From an uncultured Eubacteriales bacterium (GTDB lineage Bacteria; Bacillota; Clostridia; Oscillospirales; Oscillospiraceae): 64,000 nt of DNA. The translations under genes and the position numbers were made by a program. The notes under the pieces were generated by a model. That model was not told where the DNA came from, ran no database searches, and saw only the letters and a list, made by a program, of their open reading frames with translations. Shown here in pieces: positions 35,849 through 45,505 of this stretch; within the stretch, counting starts at the first letter, position 1; every line of letters begins with the position of its first letter. Where the stretch lies: positions 85,399 to 149,398 of the forward strand of contig ONIN01000011.1 of NCBI GenBank assembly GCA_900317905.1, in the 5' to 3' direction.

Positions 35849-38155
35849 TTATTTCTTCGCCATGTAACGGCTCAGGACGGCCGCCAGCTGGGCGCGGGTG
35901 GAGTCGCCTCTGGGTGCGAGGAGACCGTCACCCACACCATTGATGATATTGTTTTCCACCGCCCAGATCACGGCGGGGATGGCGTAATCGCTGATGGTCA
36001 GGTAATCGCTGAACTGCATGAGCACCATGGGATTCACGGCGGTGTCCTTGGAGTAGCGGTAGAGCATGGCCACCATCTGCTCGCGGGTGATGTTGATGTC
36101 GGGGGTGAAGGTGGTGTCAGAGGTGCCGTTGACCACGCCGTTGGCATAGCACCAGACCACGGCGTCCCGGTACCAGTCTGCCTTCAGATCCTTAAAGGGG
36201 CAGGCGGCCCGCTGGGCGTCGGTGACCGGGGGCTTGCCGGCCATGCGGTAGATGACCGTGGCGAACTGGGCGCGGCTGGTGGTCATATCCGGGGCGAAGG
36301 TGTCAGGGGCGATGCCCTCCATGATATCGTTCTCCCAGACATAGTAGACGTTGGGATAGTACCATGCGCCCTGGGCCACGTCCTTGAAGGGGAAGACCCT
36401 GGTGGGAGCGGGAGAGGCGGTGGGCGTCGGAGTCGGCTCCACGGTGGGCGTCGGGGTCGGCGCGACTGTCGGGGTAGGCGTGGGCTCAGCCGTGGGCGTG
36501 GGGGTAGGTGCAGCCGTCGGCGTGGGCTCGGCCGTCGGACTCGGGCTCACGGAGGGAGACGGCTTCGGATTGAGCGCGGGGATCACTTCGGTCTGCACAT
36601 GGGAACTGTCGTTTCTGCAGACGCGGGTCCGCTCGCCGTCCTCGTTGGCGGTGGCGATCTTGGTGATCCTCCAGAGACCCCATCTGTGCTCGACGACGGT
36701 GAGCTTGTAGTAGGTGACCTCGTCGGAGACGCTGCTCTGAATGCCGATCACATAGGTGCCAGCCTTGGAGGCGGACAGCTCGTAGTCATAAGCAAAGCCG
36801 GAGGTCTCGCCGCCCACGACGCTGGACTTGGAGACCAGCTTGAAGCTAAGGGCGTCACTGTCGCCGCTGACGATGGAGTAGGTGGCGTCCTTGTCGCTGC
36901 GGAAGCTCAGGGTGACCGGGGAATCCACACAGTTCTTATACTGATTCTCGGCGGGGACGCTGGGAGCGGCCGTCGGGGTCGGGGTGGGATCCGGCGTCGC
37001 GGTGGGCGTCGGGGTCGGCGCTGCCTCGGCGGGCAGGGCGGCAATGATTTTATCTGTGATAAAGGCGTGGCCCACTTCGTCCGGGTGCGTGCCGTGCTTC
37101 AGACCGCCGATGAAGTCGGAGATGCCGTTTTCACTGAGGATGGCGGGGAAGTCGTGGACCTGAGGATCCCGCACGTCCACATAGATATACTCGCTGCGCT
37201 GGCTGCTCTGATACTGCATGAACAGATTCAGCGGAGCGATGAGCATGGCGCCCAGACGGCCAACGGGCAGGGTGCTGTCCTTGGTCAGGGTCACTTCATT
37301 AAAGGGGTTGTACATGCCCACCACCACGATGGTGGCGTCGGGGTTCAGTTCACGGATTCTTGCGATGTCCTTGTCGAAGTACTCCTTGAACTGGGCCATG
37401 CCCTGCAGGGCGTACTTCATGGAGCCCAGCAGGAAATCCAGAGTGCCGGAGGCGAGGGTGGAGGTCTTCTTCAGGTCGTCGAACTGCTTGAGGATGTCCT
37501 CACCATTCTCCAGACCCATGATGTATTCTCGGAGCTTGGCGCGAACTTTCTCGGCGTTGACTTCCATCTGGCTGGGCTCCTGGCCGGCCTCGGCTGCGGC
37601 CTTCATGGCGGCCTCGATGCTGTACATGAGCAAGCCGTAGGTGAGGGTGTCGTTGTTGCCGATCTCCAGCGTGATGAGGTCGGCCTCCTGCACGGCGGCG
37701 ATGGTGTCTGTGCGCATCTTCTCGAACTTGGGCCATTCAGCCTGCAGCTTCTCCATGCTGACGCCGCCGGCACCGTCAGAGATGTCGATGGCGTAAGAGG
37801 AGGCGAGGAAGGGGATAGTCAGATCGTCGCCCTTGGCATCTTCATTCAGCAGCCAGTCCAGATCCACGGCGCGGTTGCCGCAGTGGGTCATGGGGTAGAA
37901 GGTCTTTGCCTTCACAGCCTTGGCCAGCAGATCGGGATAGCTGCCCTCCACGCGGCTGCCGTCCAGAATGTTCGGCTCCGGCACCGGGTAGTCGGGCAGC
38001 CCGTAGCCCGCGGGGATGCTGTCGCCTAGGACGGTGTAGGTGTCATAGTGCTTGACGTTTTCCTTCGTGGCGGCGGCGCCGGGCATCACCAGCAGACCCA
38101 CCACCAGAACAAGCGCCAGACAAAGACTTATCAGACGTTTTGCAGAAGTCTTCAT
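35849..38155 (-). CDS. SLH-anchored SGNH/GDSL hydrolase
   Basis: A 768-residue exported protein. A signal peptide (1-29) leads into an SGNH hydrolase domain with GDS (Ser46) in block I, EIGNND in block III and HPDEVGH in block V near 355, so the catalytic triad looks complete; such enzymes deacylate or deacetylate sugars or lipids. Next come a short Pro-Thr linker, a beta-rich domain, a longer Pro-Thr-Glu linker (about 530-585) and three SLH repeats from about 587 to the end, which bind it to the cell wall. The ATG at 38155 has AAAGGAG 8 bases upstream. Monocistronic. Confidence 0.9.
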   Translation of the reverse strand: MKTSAKRLISLCLALVLVVGLLVMPGAAATKENVKHYDTYTVLGDSIPAGYGLPDYPVPEPNILDGSRVEGSYPDLLAKAVKAKTFYPMTHCGNRAVDLDWLLNEDAKGDDLTIPFLASSYAIDISDGAGGVSMEKLQAEWPKFEKMRTDTIAAVQEADLITLEIGNNDTLTYGLLMYSIEAAMKAAAEAGQEPSQMEVNAEKVRAKLREYIMGLENGEDILKQFDDLKKTSTLASGTLDFLLGSMKYALQGMAQFKEYFDKDIARIRELNPDATIVVVGMYNPFNEVTLTKDSTLPVGRLGAMLIAPLNLFMQYQSSQRSEYIYVDVRDPQVHDFPAILSENGISDFIGGLKHGTHPDEVGHAFITDKIIAALPAEAAPTPTPTATPDPTPTPTAAPSVPAENQYKNCVDSPVTLSFRSDKDATYSIVSGDSDALSFKLVSKSSVVGGETSGFAYDYELSASKAGTYVIGIQSSVSDEVTYYKLTVVEHRWGLWRITKIATANEDGERTRVCRNDSSHVQTEVIPALNPKPSPSVSPSPTAEPTPTAAPTPTPTAEPTPTPTVAPTPTPTVEPTPTPTASPAPTRVFPFKDVAQGAWYYPNVYYVWENDIMEGIAPDTFAPDMTTSRAQFATVIYRMAGKPPVTDAQRAACPFKDLKADWYRDAVVWCYANGVVNGTSDTTFTPDINITREQMVAMLYRYSKDTAVNPMVLMQFSDYLTISDYAIPAVIWAVENNIINGVGDGLLAPRGDSTRAQLAAVLSRYMAKK

Positions 38156-38216
38156 AGCGGTTCTCCTTTTCATTTCATCCGGTTTTGCTCTGCAACACTG
38201 CAAAGCTTTAAATAAT

Positions 38217-38245
38217 ATTGTAGCATGTTGGAATTCAGTTTTCAA
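38217..38245 (-). promoter_or_regulatory. Sigma-A promoter of the SGNH-SLH gene
   Basis: On the minus strand TTGAAA (38240-38245), 17 bases, TACAAT (38217-38222). Confidence 0.7.
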
Positions 38246-38398
38246 TATCCAAAAGGCTTTCATGTCAAAAAATAAGTATCCTTAATTGCGAATGACAATC
38301 AAAACAGCAAAACGCAGAGAAAAAAGCGGCAGAAAATGTTAAAATCCGTCAAATTCAATGAATTTATAAAATGCATTATTTTTTTCGATTTGAGAGAC

Positions 38399-38427
38399 TT
38401 GACAAGTTGGAAAAATGGTAGTAAAGT
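38399..38427 (+). promoter_or_regulatory. Sigma-A promoter of glnN
   Basis: Perfect TTGACA (38399-38404), 17 bases, TAAAGT (38422-38427). Confidence 0.7.
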
Positions 38428-38430
38428 GAC

Positions 38431-38494
38431 ACCATTGAAACGGCAATGGCGTCGCGGAGATGGGAAACTCTCTGGGACTCATAGCCGCTTTTTT
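38431..38494 (+). promoter_or_regulatory. Attenuator-like leader RNA of glutamine synthetase
   Basis: Hairpin P1 is CCATTG/CAATGG (38432-38437, 38444-38449) with a six-base loop. Its 3' part can instead pair as CGGCAATG (38441-38448) with CATAGCCG (38480-38487, one A-A mismatch), which is followed by CTTTTTT. The two foldings exclude each other, the classic arrangement of a transcription attenuator. A small inner GAGA/TCTC hairpin lies between. Not a riboswitch I recognise. Confidence 0.55.
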
Positions 38495-38536
38495 CGTTTC
38501 AAGCCCATATGCTAATCAAGAAAAGGGGTGCCTGAC

Positions 38537-40630
38537 ATGGCGAAAATTTCAGAGATCTTTGGCGTGAACGTGTTCAACGACGACGTGATGAAGGAGCGGC
38601 TGCCCAAGGAGACCTACAAGCAGGTGCAGCTGACGATCCAGACCGGCAAGCGTTTGAATGACGAGGCTGCGCGCATCGTGGCCAACGCCATGAAGGATTG
38701 GGCCATTGAGAAGGGCGCCACCCATTTCACCCACTGGTTCCAGCCCATGACCGGCGTCACCGCCGAGAAGCACGACAGCTTCATCTCCCCGGTGGACAGC
38801 GGCAACGTGATCATGGAGTTCTCCGGCAAGGAGCTGGTTCGCGGCGAGCCCGATGCCTCCAGCTTCCCCTCCGGCGGCCTGCGCGCCACCTTCGAGGCCA
38901 GAGGCTACACCGCCTGGGACCCCACCAGCTACGCCTTCATCAAGGACAACGTCCTCTGCATCCCCACGGCCTTCTGCTCCTACGGCGGTGAGGCGCTGGA
39001 TAAGAAAACCCCGCTGCTCAGAAGCATGGACGCCCTGAACCGGGAGGGCCTGCGCATCACGAAGCTCTTCGGTCTTGACGACGTGAAGCGGATCGTCACC
39101 TCCGTGGGCCCGGAGCAGGAATATTTCCTCATCGACAAGTCTGTTTATAACCAGCGGCAGGATCTGGTCTACACCGGCCGCACGGTCTTCGGCGCCAAGC
39201 CCGTGAAGGGACAGGAGCTGGACGACCACTACTTCGGCACCATCAAGCCGAGAGTCAAGGCATTCATGAGCGATCTGGACGAGGAGCTCTGGAAGATGGG
39301 CGTCCTGGCCAAGACCGAGCACAACGAGGTGGCCCCCGCTCAGCACGAGCTGGCGCCCATCTACACCACCGGCAACCTGGCCGCTGACCATAACCAGCTG
39401 ATGATGGAGACCATGCAGAAGGTGGCCTCACGTCACGGCATGGTCTGCCTGCTCCACGAAAAGCCCTTCGCCGGCGTCAACGGCTCCGGCAAGCACAACA
39501 ACTGGTCCATCGGCACCGACACCGGCCTGAACTTCCTGGATCCAGGCGAGACCCCGGCGGAAAACGCCATCTTCCTGCTGACCCTCTGCGCGGTTATCCA
39601 GGCCGTGGACGACTATCAGGACATGCTGCGTATCAGCGTGGCCTCTCCCGGCAACGATCACCGTCTGGGCGCCAACGAGGCCCCGCCGGCCATCGTGTCC
39701 ATCTTCCTGGGCACCGAGCTGGAGGAGATCCTGGACGCCATCGAGTCCGGCACCGCCTATGTGGGCCAGGAGCGGGAGCTGCTGAAGATCGGCGTCCACG
39801 CGCTGCCCCGCTTCGCCAGAGACACCACTGACCGGAACCGCACCTCGCCCTTCGCCTTCACCGGCAACAAGTTCGAGTTCCGCATGCCCGGCTCCAGCGC
39901 CTCCATCTCCGGCGTCAACGTGGTGCTGAACACCGCCGTGGCCGAGAGTCTGCGTCAGTACGCCGACGAGCTGGAGGGAAGCGAGGACTTCGAGTCTGAC
40001 CTCCAGGCCCTGATCCGCCGCGTCATCCACGACCACAAGCGCATCATCTTCAACGGCAACGGCTACACCGACGAGTGGGTGGAGGAAGCCGGGCGCCGCG
40101 GCCTTCTGAACCTGCGCACCACCCCCGAGGCGCTGCCGTACTACGTCTCCGACAAGAACGTGGCGCTCTTCACGCGGCATAAGGTCTACACCCGCGCCGA
40201 GATGGAGGCCCGCTACGAGATCCATCTGGAGCACTACTGCAAGGTGCTGAACATCGAGGCCCTGACCATGATCGACATGTCCCGCCGGCACATCCTGCCC
40301 GCGGTGAGCAAGTACATCCACGAGCTCAGCGACACCGCCCTCGCGGTGCAGAGCCTCACCACCTCCGCCGTCTGCGCCTTTGAGCAGGAGCAGATCGCCG
40401 AGATGTCCGGTCTGCTGTCCGACGCCTTCCGCAAGACCAAGAACCTGGACGCCGCCCTCTTCGGCGCCAAGTCCGTCTCCGGCAGCCAGGAGCTGGCGGA
40501 TTACTACCGTGACCGGGTCTTCACCGCCATGCAGGAGCTGCGCATCAGCGTCGACACCCTGGAGACCATGACGCCCTCGGACGTCTGGCCCTTCCCCAGC
40601 TACGGCGAGCTGCTGTTCAGCGTCAAATAA
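38537..40630 (+). CDS. glnN: Glutamine synthetase type III
   Basis: A 697-residue GSIII, far longer than GSI (about 450) and typical of Bacteroides and Clostridia. It has the GSIII N-terminal domain, the catalytic domain with EQEYFLID (metal-binding Glu), [12 protein letters not shown] and [16 protein letters not shown], and the C-terminal helical domain. It makes glutamine from glutamate, ammonia and ATP. AAGGGGTG precedes the ATG. The leader carries an attenuator-like structure, so nitrogen control at the RNA level is likely. Confidence 0.96.
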   Translation: MAKISEIFGVNVFNDDVMKERLPKETYKQVQLTIQTGKRLNDEAARIVANAMKDWAIEKGATHFTHWFQPMTGVTAEKHDSFISPVDSGNVIMEFSGKELVRGEPDASSFPSGGLRATFEARGYTAWDPTSYAFIKDNVLCIPTAFCSYGGEALDKKTPLLRSMDALNREGLRITKLFGLDDVKRIVTSVGPEQEYFLIDKSVYNQRQDLVYTGRTVFGAKPVKGQELDDHYFGTIKPRVKAFMSDLDEELWKMGVLAKTEHNEVAPAQHELAPIYTTGNLAADHNQLMMETMQKVASRHGMVCLLHEKPFAGVNGSGKHNNWSIGTDTGLNFLDPGETPAENAIFLLTLCAVIQAVDDYQDMLRISVASPGNDHRLGANEAPPAIVSIFLGTELEEILDAIESGTAYVGQERELLKIGVHALPRFARDTTDRNRTSPFAFTGNKFEFRMPGSSASISGVNVVLNTAVAESLRQYADELEGSEDFESDLQALIRRVIHDHKRIIFNGNGYTDEWVEEAGRRGLLNLRTTPEALPYYVSDKNVALFTRHKVYTRAEMEARYEIHLEHYCKVLNIEALTMIDMSRRHILPAVSKYIHELSDTALAVQSLTTSAVCAFEQEQIAEMSGLLSDAFRKTKNLDAALFGAKSVSGSQELADYYRDRVFTAMQELRISVDTLETMTPSDVWPFPSYGELLFSVK

Positions 40631-40647
40631 AGCGAATACAATCAATC

Positions 40648-40679
40648 CCTCCGGAGCCAATGGCTCCGGAGGTTTTTTT
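40648..40679 (+). terminator. Terminator after glnN
   Basis: CCTCCGGAGCCA (40648-40659) and TGGCTCCGGAGG (40661-40672), then seven T. Confidence 0.95.
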
Positions 40680-40768
40680 GAAAAGTAAAATTGAAAATGA
40701 GATTTCGAGAGTATTTAAGAGAAAATCAGCGATTTTAAGAGGAAACCAAATCCTAATCAAATTTCGTG

Positions 40769-40797
40769 TTGACAGGCTGAGCCGTTTGTGTTATAAA
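40769..40797 (+). promoter_or_regulatory. Strong sigma-A promoter of rplM-rpsI
   Basis: Perfect TTGACA (40769-40774), 17 bases, TATAAA (40792-40797). Confidence 0.85.
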
Positions 40798-40803
40798 GAT
40801 AAA

Positions 40804-40826
40804 GCGCGTTTCGATGGAAACTGCGC
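40804..40826 (+). promoter_or_regulatory. Leader hairpin upstream of rplM, candidate ribosomal-protein leader
   Basis: GCGC-GTTTC (40804-40812) pairs with GAAAC-T-GCGC (40817-40826) with one bulge and a GATG loop, at the 5' end of the transcript. L13 leaders with autoregulatory hairpins are known in Firmicutes; I cannot confirm that this is one. Confidence 0.45.
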
Positions 40827-40864
40827 CTGAGATGTTATTTCTTTATTTAATTGGAGGCAACACC

Positions 40865-41293
40865 ATGTCCACGACTATGCTCAAGAGCGGCGAAGTCGCT
40901 CGCAAGTGGTACGTTCTGGATGCCGCCGGCAAGCCCATGGGCAAGACCGCCGCGATCGCGGCCGATCTGCTCCGCGGCAAGCTGGATCCGACGTACACCC
41001 CGCACGTTGACTGCGGTCATTTCGTCATCATCATCAACGCCGAGCAGGCAGTGCTCACCGGCAAGAAGCTGGAGCAGAAGTACTACCGCACCCACTCCGG
41101 TTATCCCGGCGGCCTGCATGAGACTCAGTACAAGAAGCTCATGAAGGACAAGCCCGAGCTGGCTATGCGTCTGGCCGTCCGCGGCATGCTGCAGAAGAAC
41201 AGCATCGCCCAGTGGCAGCTCCGCCGTCTGAAGATCTATCGCGGCGCCGAGCATCCCCACGCTGCCCAGAAGCCCGAAGTCTGGGATCGCTGA
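40865..41293 (+). CDS. rplM: 50S ribosomal protein L13
   Basis: A 142-residue L13 with the family blocks KWYVLDAAGKPMGKTA, VIIINAEQAVLTGKK and the L13 signature region KLKIYRGAEHPHAAQKP (RRLKIYRGAEHPH). GGAGG precedes the ATG; the longer frame begins in the leader. Followed by rpsI after 16 bases, the standard pair. Confidence 0.97.
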   Translation: MSTTMLKSGEVARKWYVLDAAGKPMGKTAAIAADLLRGKLDPTYTPHVDCGHFVIIINAEQAVLTGKKLEQKYYRTHSGYPGGLHETQYKKLMKDKPELAMRLAVRGMLQKNSIAQWQLRRLKIYRGAEHPHAAQKPEVWDR

Positions 41294-41309
41294 GAAGGAG
41301 GAATAGACT

Positions 41310-41720
41310 ATGGCAACCTATAAGCCCAAGAAAGAGTATATGTACGGCACCGGCCGCAGAAAGTCCTCCGTCGCTCGTGTGCACCTGTTCCCGAACGGCA
41401 CCGGCGCCATCACCATCAACGGCCGCGACATCGAGGAGTACTTCGGTCTTGAGACTCTGAAGCTCATCGTTCGTCAGCCCCTGGTCACCACCAACACCCT
41501 CGGCAAGGTCGACATCGAAGCCACCGTCACCGGCGGCGGCGTCACCGGTCAGGCCGGCGCGATCCGTCACGGCATCTCCCGCGCCCTGCTGCAGGTGGAT
41601 GACAGCTTCCGTGCCCCTCTGAAGGCCGCTGGTTTCCTGACCCGCGACCCGAGAATGAAAGAGCGTAAAAAGTACGGTCTCAAAGCCGCCCGCCGCGCTC
41701 CGCAGTTCTCCAAGCGCTAA
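41310..41720 (+). CDS. rpsI: 30S ribosomal protein S9
   Basis: A 136-residue S9 with [14 protein letters not shown], the signature [20 protein letters not shown], and the universally conserved C-terminal SKR tail that reaches the P-site tRNA. GAAGGAGG precedes the ATG. Operon partner of rplM. Confidence 0.97.
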   Translation: MATYKPKKEYMYGTGRRKSSVARVHLFPNGTGAITINGRDIEEYFGLETLKLIVRQPLVTTNTLGKVDIEATVTGGGVTGQAGAIRHGISRALLQVDDSFRAPLKAAGFLTRDPRMKERKKYGLKAARRAPQFSKR

Positions 41721-41739
41721 ACCTTACAGGCTATTATCA

Positions 41740-41776
41740 ATACCACTCTCCACAAACCGGAGGGTGGTATTCTTAT
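41740..41776 (+). terminator. Terminator of the rplM-rpsI operon
   Basis: AATACCACTCTCC and GGAGGGTGGTATT (one G-U pair) with an ACAAACC loop, then CTTAT. Confidence 0.75.
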
Positions 41777-41782
41777 ACCTAA

Positions 41783-41853
41783 GTAATCATTTCCGCTGTG
41801 CGGAAATATGCGGTAAAAACGCATATTTGGCGTGTTACACGCCAAATGATTAC
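41783..41853. repeat. Cloverleaf palindrome 1 (three hairpins in a closing stem)
   Basis: GTAATCATTT (41783-41792) pairs with AAATGATTAC (41844-41853). Between them, with no unpaired base at the junction, are CCGC/GCGG (41793-41803), AAATATGCG/CGCATATTT (41804-41828) and GGCGTG/CACGCC (41829-41843). All arms are perfect. Confidence 0.8.
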
Positions 41854-41861
41854 AACGGTGC

Positions 41862-41959
41862 AATTTGATCATCTGAAATAAAAGCCGAAACAGCTTTTAT
41901 TTCCCAACACAAACCGGAGGTTTGTGTTATTCATCGAACGATGAGATGATGATCAAATT
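41862..41959. repeat. Cloverleaf palindrome 2 (three hairpins in a closing stem)
   Basis: AATTTGATCATC (41862-41873) pairs perfectly with GATGATCAAATT (41948-41959). Inside are GAAATAAAAGC/GCTTTTATTTC (41875-41903), AACACAAACC/GGTTTGTGTT (41906-41928) and TCATC/GATGA (41931-41944). Confidence 0.8.
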
Positions 41960-41962
41960 ATA

Positions 41963-41997
41963 GAAAAAAGAAGGAAGCCCGGATTTGGGCTTCCTTC
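41963..41997 (-). terminator. Terminator of the LRR-SLH gene
   Basis: GAAGGAAGCCC (41970-41980) and GGGCTTCCTTC (41987-41997). On the minus strand it is followed by TTTTTTC. Confidence 0.88.
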
Positions 41998-42007
41998 TAT
42001 ATTTTGG

Positions 42008-44545
42008 TTATTTTGCTCTGTAAAGGAACGTGACGGTCTCGCCGCGGGAGCAGCGGTTCATGGGGGAGAAGTGGGTGGCATCGGTGCCTTTGGTGATGCC
42101 CTTTTCCAGCGCCCACAGCACCGCGTCATAGTAAAAGCTGCCCTTGGAAACATCGGTGAAGGGGTTCTTGGCAGAAACCTTCTCGCTGCCGTTTGCCCGA
42201 TAGAGGAAGGTGACGAACTCTCCTCTGGTGCATACCATTCCGGGGGCAAAGTGGGTCTTGTCGATGCCGGTGGTGATGCCTTTTTCCAGCGCCCAGAGGA
42301 CTGCTTGATAGTAGTAGGCATCCTTTGCCACATCCTTAAAGGGATTGTCCGCTTTCTTCGGCTCCGGCATGCCTGCGGCTCTCCAGAGGAAGGTGACGAT
42401 CTGGGCACGGGAGGCGTCGCCGTTGGGGGAGAAGTGCGTCTTGTCCACACCGGTGGTGATGCCGTTTTTCACCGCCCAGAGTACCGGATCATAGTAATAA
42501 GCGCCTTCCGCCACATCCACGAAGGGGTTGGCGGGTGTCTCCGGCGCCAGGAGCTCTACCCGGACGTAGCTCCGCTCCTCGGTGACCGGTTCCTCCTCCC
42601 AGGGATCCTGGTGGGTCACGGTCATGTCGCCCACATCCAGCACCCGATACCGGGCGTTGGCGGACATGAGGATCTCGTTTTCGCTGCTGTGGGCCACCGC
42701 GTCGATGTTCACGGCGCCCTGGGCCTCCATGGCCTCCTTGGAGGCGTAGATGATGAACAGCGTGTCGCCGAATCCGCAGGCCACGGCGGCGTCCGGGGTG
42801 GTGCTGATCATGACGGGATCCGTAAACTCCCTGCCGATGGCGTCGATGAGCTGTTCTCTGGTGGGCACCGTGTCGGTGCCGGCGGCGGCCATCAGCTGGC
42901 TGTCATAGACGCCGCTGTAAAGGATCAGATCGTCCTGCATTTTGCCGCGTCCCAGCTCGGTGAACAGGCCGTGGTTCATCATCAGATACATCTGCTCGAA
43001 GTCGTCGCCGAAGAAGTTCACGGCGTTGGCCCACATCTCCGGGTCGTGGTTCTGTACGGCGGTCATGGCCATGAAGTGGGGGATGACCTCACCCTTGTAG
43101 CGCATGATGTAGGGGATCAGATCCAGAGAGAGGGGGTTGCCCTGCTTCTCGTTGTAGGCGAGGTATTCCGCGCTCCAGCGTTCGAACTCCTCGTTGGAGA
43201 TCACGCGGAAGTCCTTGTAATCCGCCTCGCGGTAGATGCTCTTGTCACCGGCGGCGGATTTGGTCTCCACGGCATTGTCAGCGGACAGGGTGGAGGCCAG
43301 CGCCTCGGCTTCCGCTTCCACGTCACCGAAGGCCTTGGGATCCACCTTCACCCCTTCGGGGATCTTCATATCTGTGATCTCGGTTTCCGCGAAGGCATAG
43401 GCCTTGATCTCCTTCAGACTCGCGGGCAGCTGAACGGATGTCAGCGGGCAGCTGGCGAAGGCATAGGACTCGATGACCTCCACGCCCTCCGGCACCGTGA
43501 AGCCGGTCTGGGGTTCCTCGGCGTAGGGATCCTCCGGCATCCAGTAGAGGAAGGTCTTGCCGTCGGCGGTCAGCAGCGCGCCGTCCCTGACCTGATAGGC
43601 GTCGTTCTCCTCCAGACTGACGGAGGCGATACTGGAGCCGTAAAATGCGCCGGGCTCAATATCGGAGACGGTACTGCTGATGTTGAGATCCGTCATTCCC
43701 GCGCCGAAGAAAGCCCTGGACTCAATGGTTTTCGTTCCCTCATGGATGGCGAAGTAATTCACCGCGCCGCAGCCGGACAGAACGCCCGTGGGAATCACCG
43801 GGGCGGTGAAATCCGCGCTGGCCATCTGCTCGCAGTTTTCAAAGGCGTAGCCGCCGATGGATTTCAGCGCCGTGCCGTGGTAGAAGGCCTGCAGGCTCTT
43901 GCAGCCGGAGAAGGCCCGCTTGCCGATGCTGGTGACGCTCTCGGGGAGGCGGATCCGGGTCAGCGCCTCGCAGCCGTAGAAAGCGCGATCGGGGAGCGTC
44001 ATCAGATTCCCGCTGCCGAAGGAAGCGCTGGCAAGACTGCCGCAGCCCGCGAAGGCGAAGTCACCCAGTTCCTCCAAATCCGCCGGGAGCACGATGCTCA
44101 CCAGCGCGTCACAGCAGAGGAAGGCGCCTTTGCCGATCCGCTGCACATGGTCCTGGAGATCCGCCAGCGTCAGGCGGCCGCAGCCGGAGAAGGCACCGTC
44201 GCCGATCTCCAGCAGGGAGTCGGGCAGATAGATCCGCTCCAGAGCGCTGCAGCACTCGAAGGCGTAGTCGCCGATGCGCCGGATACCCTCCGGCACGTGG
44301 ACGCGCTTCAGGCAGACCATGCCCTGGAAGCAGCCGTCGCCGATCTCGGTGACGGGCTTGCCGTCGATCTGGGCGGGGATGGTGAGATTTGCGGCCTTTC
44401 CGGTGTAACCGGTGAGAGTCAGACCGTCTTTTCCGGCGGTGTAGCGATAATCGCTGCCGGCGGCGAAGGCCGCGGGGCAGAGACTCACCACCAGCGCCAG
44501 AACGCACAGAACGGTCAGGAACCGTTTCAATCCTTGATGTTTCAT
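42008..44545 (-). CDS. SLH-anchored leucine-rich repeat (BspA-like) surface protein
   Basis: An 845-residue exported protein. After a signal peptide (1-28) come some ten BspA-type (LRR_5) repeats of about 23 residues (roughly 45-400) with the IGDGCFQGM/IGDYAFECC pattern, as in adhesins of gut and oral bacteria. A middle region of about 240 residues has no family I recognise. Three SLH repeats (about 665-845) anchor it to the wall. AAGGAGGAAA precedes the ATG on the minus strand. Likely role: adhesion or surface binding. Confidence 0.92.
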   Translation of the reverse strand: MKHQGLKRFLTVLCVLALVVSLCPAAFAAGSDYRYTAGKDGLTLTGYTGKAANLTIPAQIDGKPVTEIGDGCFQGMVCLKRVHVPEGIRRIGDYAFECCSALERIYLPDSLLEIGDGAFSGCGRLTLADLQDHVQRIGKGAFLCCDALVSIVLPADLEELGDFAFAGCGSLASASFGSGNLMTLPDRAFYGCEALTRIRLPESVTSIGKRAFSGCKSLQAFYHGTALKSIGGYAFENCEQMASADFTAPVIPTGVLSGCGAVNYFAIHEGTKTIESRAFFGAGMTDLNISSTVSDIEPGAFYGSSIASVSLEENDAYQVRDGALLTADGKTFLYWMPEDPYAEEPQTGFTVPEGVEVIESYAFASCPLTSVQLPASLKEIKAYAFAETEITDMKIPEGVKVDPKAFGDVEAEAEALASTLSADNAVETKSAAGDKSIYREADYKDFRVISNEEFERWSAEYLAYNEKQGNPLSLDLIPYIMRYKGEVIPHFMAMTAVQNHDPEMWANAVNFFGDDFEQMYLMMNHGLFTELGRGKMQDDLILYSGVYDSQLMAAAGTDTVPTREQLIDAIGREFTDPVMISTTPDAAVACGFGDTLFIIYASKEAMEAQGAVNIDAVAHSSENEILMSANARYRVLDVGDMTVTHQDPWEEEPVTEERSYVRVELLAPETPANPFVDVAEGAYYYDPVLWAVKNGITTGVDKTHFSPNGDASRAQIVTFLWRAAGMPEPKKADNPFKDVAKDAYYYQAVLWALEKGITTGIDKTHFAPGMVCTRGEFVTFLYRANGSEKVSAKNPFTDVSKGSFYYDAVLWALEKGITKGTDATHFSPMNRCSRGETVTFLYRAK

Positions 44546-44664
44546 GATTTCCTCCTTCTTGTTTCATTATGGTTGTTTTCTATCATATCATAAAACCATG
44601 TTTTCTTCCATAATAATTTCAAATCCTACACAGAAATGTTTGTCCTTTCCAATCGGGCAGGAGG

Positions 44665-44693
44665 TTCCATTCTTTTGAAGAATGTGCTATGAT
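44665..44693 (+). promoter_or_regulatory. Candidate promoter of the CooC-like gene
   Basis: TTCCAT (44665-44670), 17 bases, TATGAT (44688-44693). Confidence 0.45.
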
Positions 44694-44718
44694 AAAGAAA
44701 AAAACAAGGAGGACTACC

Positions 44719-45456
44719 ATGAAGCTGATTCTTTGCGGAAAAGGCGGCTGCGGCAAGAGCACCATCTCCGCGCTGCTGGCCAGGGCGTACGAAAAACGGG
44801 GCTTTCAGGTGCTGGTGATCGACTCCGACGAATCCAACTTCGGTCTGCACCGGCAGCTGGGGCTGGCGCTGCCGGAGGATTTCACCCACTATTTCGGCCA
44901 CAAGAAGGGCATCTACGCCGACGGCGCCCAGGATGTGTTCGAGGGCGGCTGGCATCTGGAGGACCTGCCGGCGGACTACGTCTCCGGAGACGGCGCCGTG
45001 CGGCTCATGGCCATCGGGAAGATCGCCGACGCCGGAGAGGGCTGCGCCTGCGCCATGGGCACGCTTTCGAAGGTGCTGCTGGAGCATCTGGTGCTGCGGG
45101 AAAATGAGGTGGTCATCGTGGACACCGAGGCCGGTGTGGAGCACTTCGGCAGGGGGGTGGATCGCTTCGCCGACGCCATTTTGATGGTGGCGGATCCCTC
45201 CTATGAGTCCATCCAGCTCATCGGGAAGATCTCCGAAATGGGCAAAACCTTCGAAAAACCGGTGTTCGTGGTGCTCAACAAGACCGACGCCCAGCAGCAG
45301 AAGCTGATGGAGGACGCCATCGAGAATCGAAATGCCGTCATCGGCGCTCTGACGCCGGATCCCGAGATCCTCATGGCGGGGCTAAAAGGGGAACCGCTCA
45401 CGAAAACCCTCCCTGAGATCGAGAGGATCATCGACACTCTGCAGCAGAGAATATGA
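44719..45456 (+). CDS. CooC-like P-loop ATPase (ParA/MinD superfamily)
   Basis: A 245-residue ATPase with the deviant Walker A GKGGCGKST at residues 6-14 and VIDSDESNFGL, matching the CooC/nitrogenase Fe-protein-like group that loads nickel into carbon monoxide dehydrogenase. The CACAM motif (near 110-114) supplies the paired Cys of this group, which may bind metal at a dimer interface. No CO dehydrogenase gene is in the window. AAGGAGG precedes the ATG. Alternative: a general metal-cluster assembly ATPase. Confidence 0.8.
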   Translation: MKLILCGKGGCGKSTISALLARAYEKRGFQVLVIDSDESNFGLHRQLGLALPEDFTHYFGHKKGIYADGAQDVFEGGWHLEDLPADYVSGDGAVRLMAIGKIADAGEGCACAMGTLSKVLLEHLVLRENEVVIVDTEAGVEHFGRGVDRFADAILMVADPSYESIQLIGKISEMGKTFEKPVFVVLNKTDAQQQKLMEDAIENRNAVIGALTPDPEILMAGLKGEPLTKTLPEIERIIDTLQQRI

Positions 45457-45468
45457 AAAAACCGCATG

Positions 45469-45500
45469 AAAAAGCTGTCTCACCGAATGGAGTGAGACAG
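45469..45500. terminator. Bidirectional terminator between convergent genes
   Basis: AAAAGCTGTCTCAC and GTGAGACAGCTTTTTT with an 8-base loop. The T run overlaps the minus-strand stop codon of the condensation-type gene. Confidence 0.92.
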
Positions 45501-45505
45501 CTTTT

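Noticed and set aside
38431-38536. T-box leader upstream of glnN
   Set aside because: No T-box core sequence and far too short.
41783-41959. tRNA genes in the cloverleaf palindromes
   Set aside because: No T-loop or anticodon consensus; arms are perfect palindromes of wrong lengths.
42071-44593. Plus-strand frame of 840 codons opposite the LRR-SLH gene
   Set aside because: Shadow frame with Gly/His/Val bias; the minus strand encodes clear LRR and SLH repeats with signal peptide and ribosome site.
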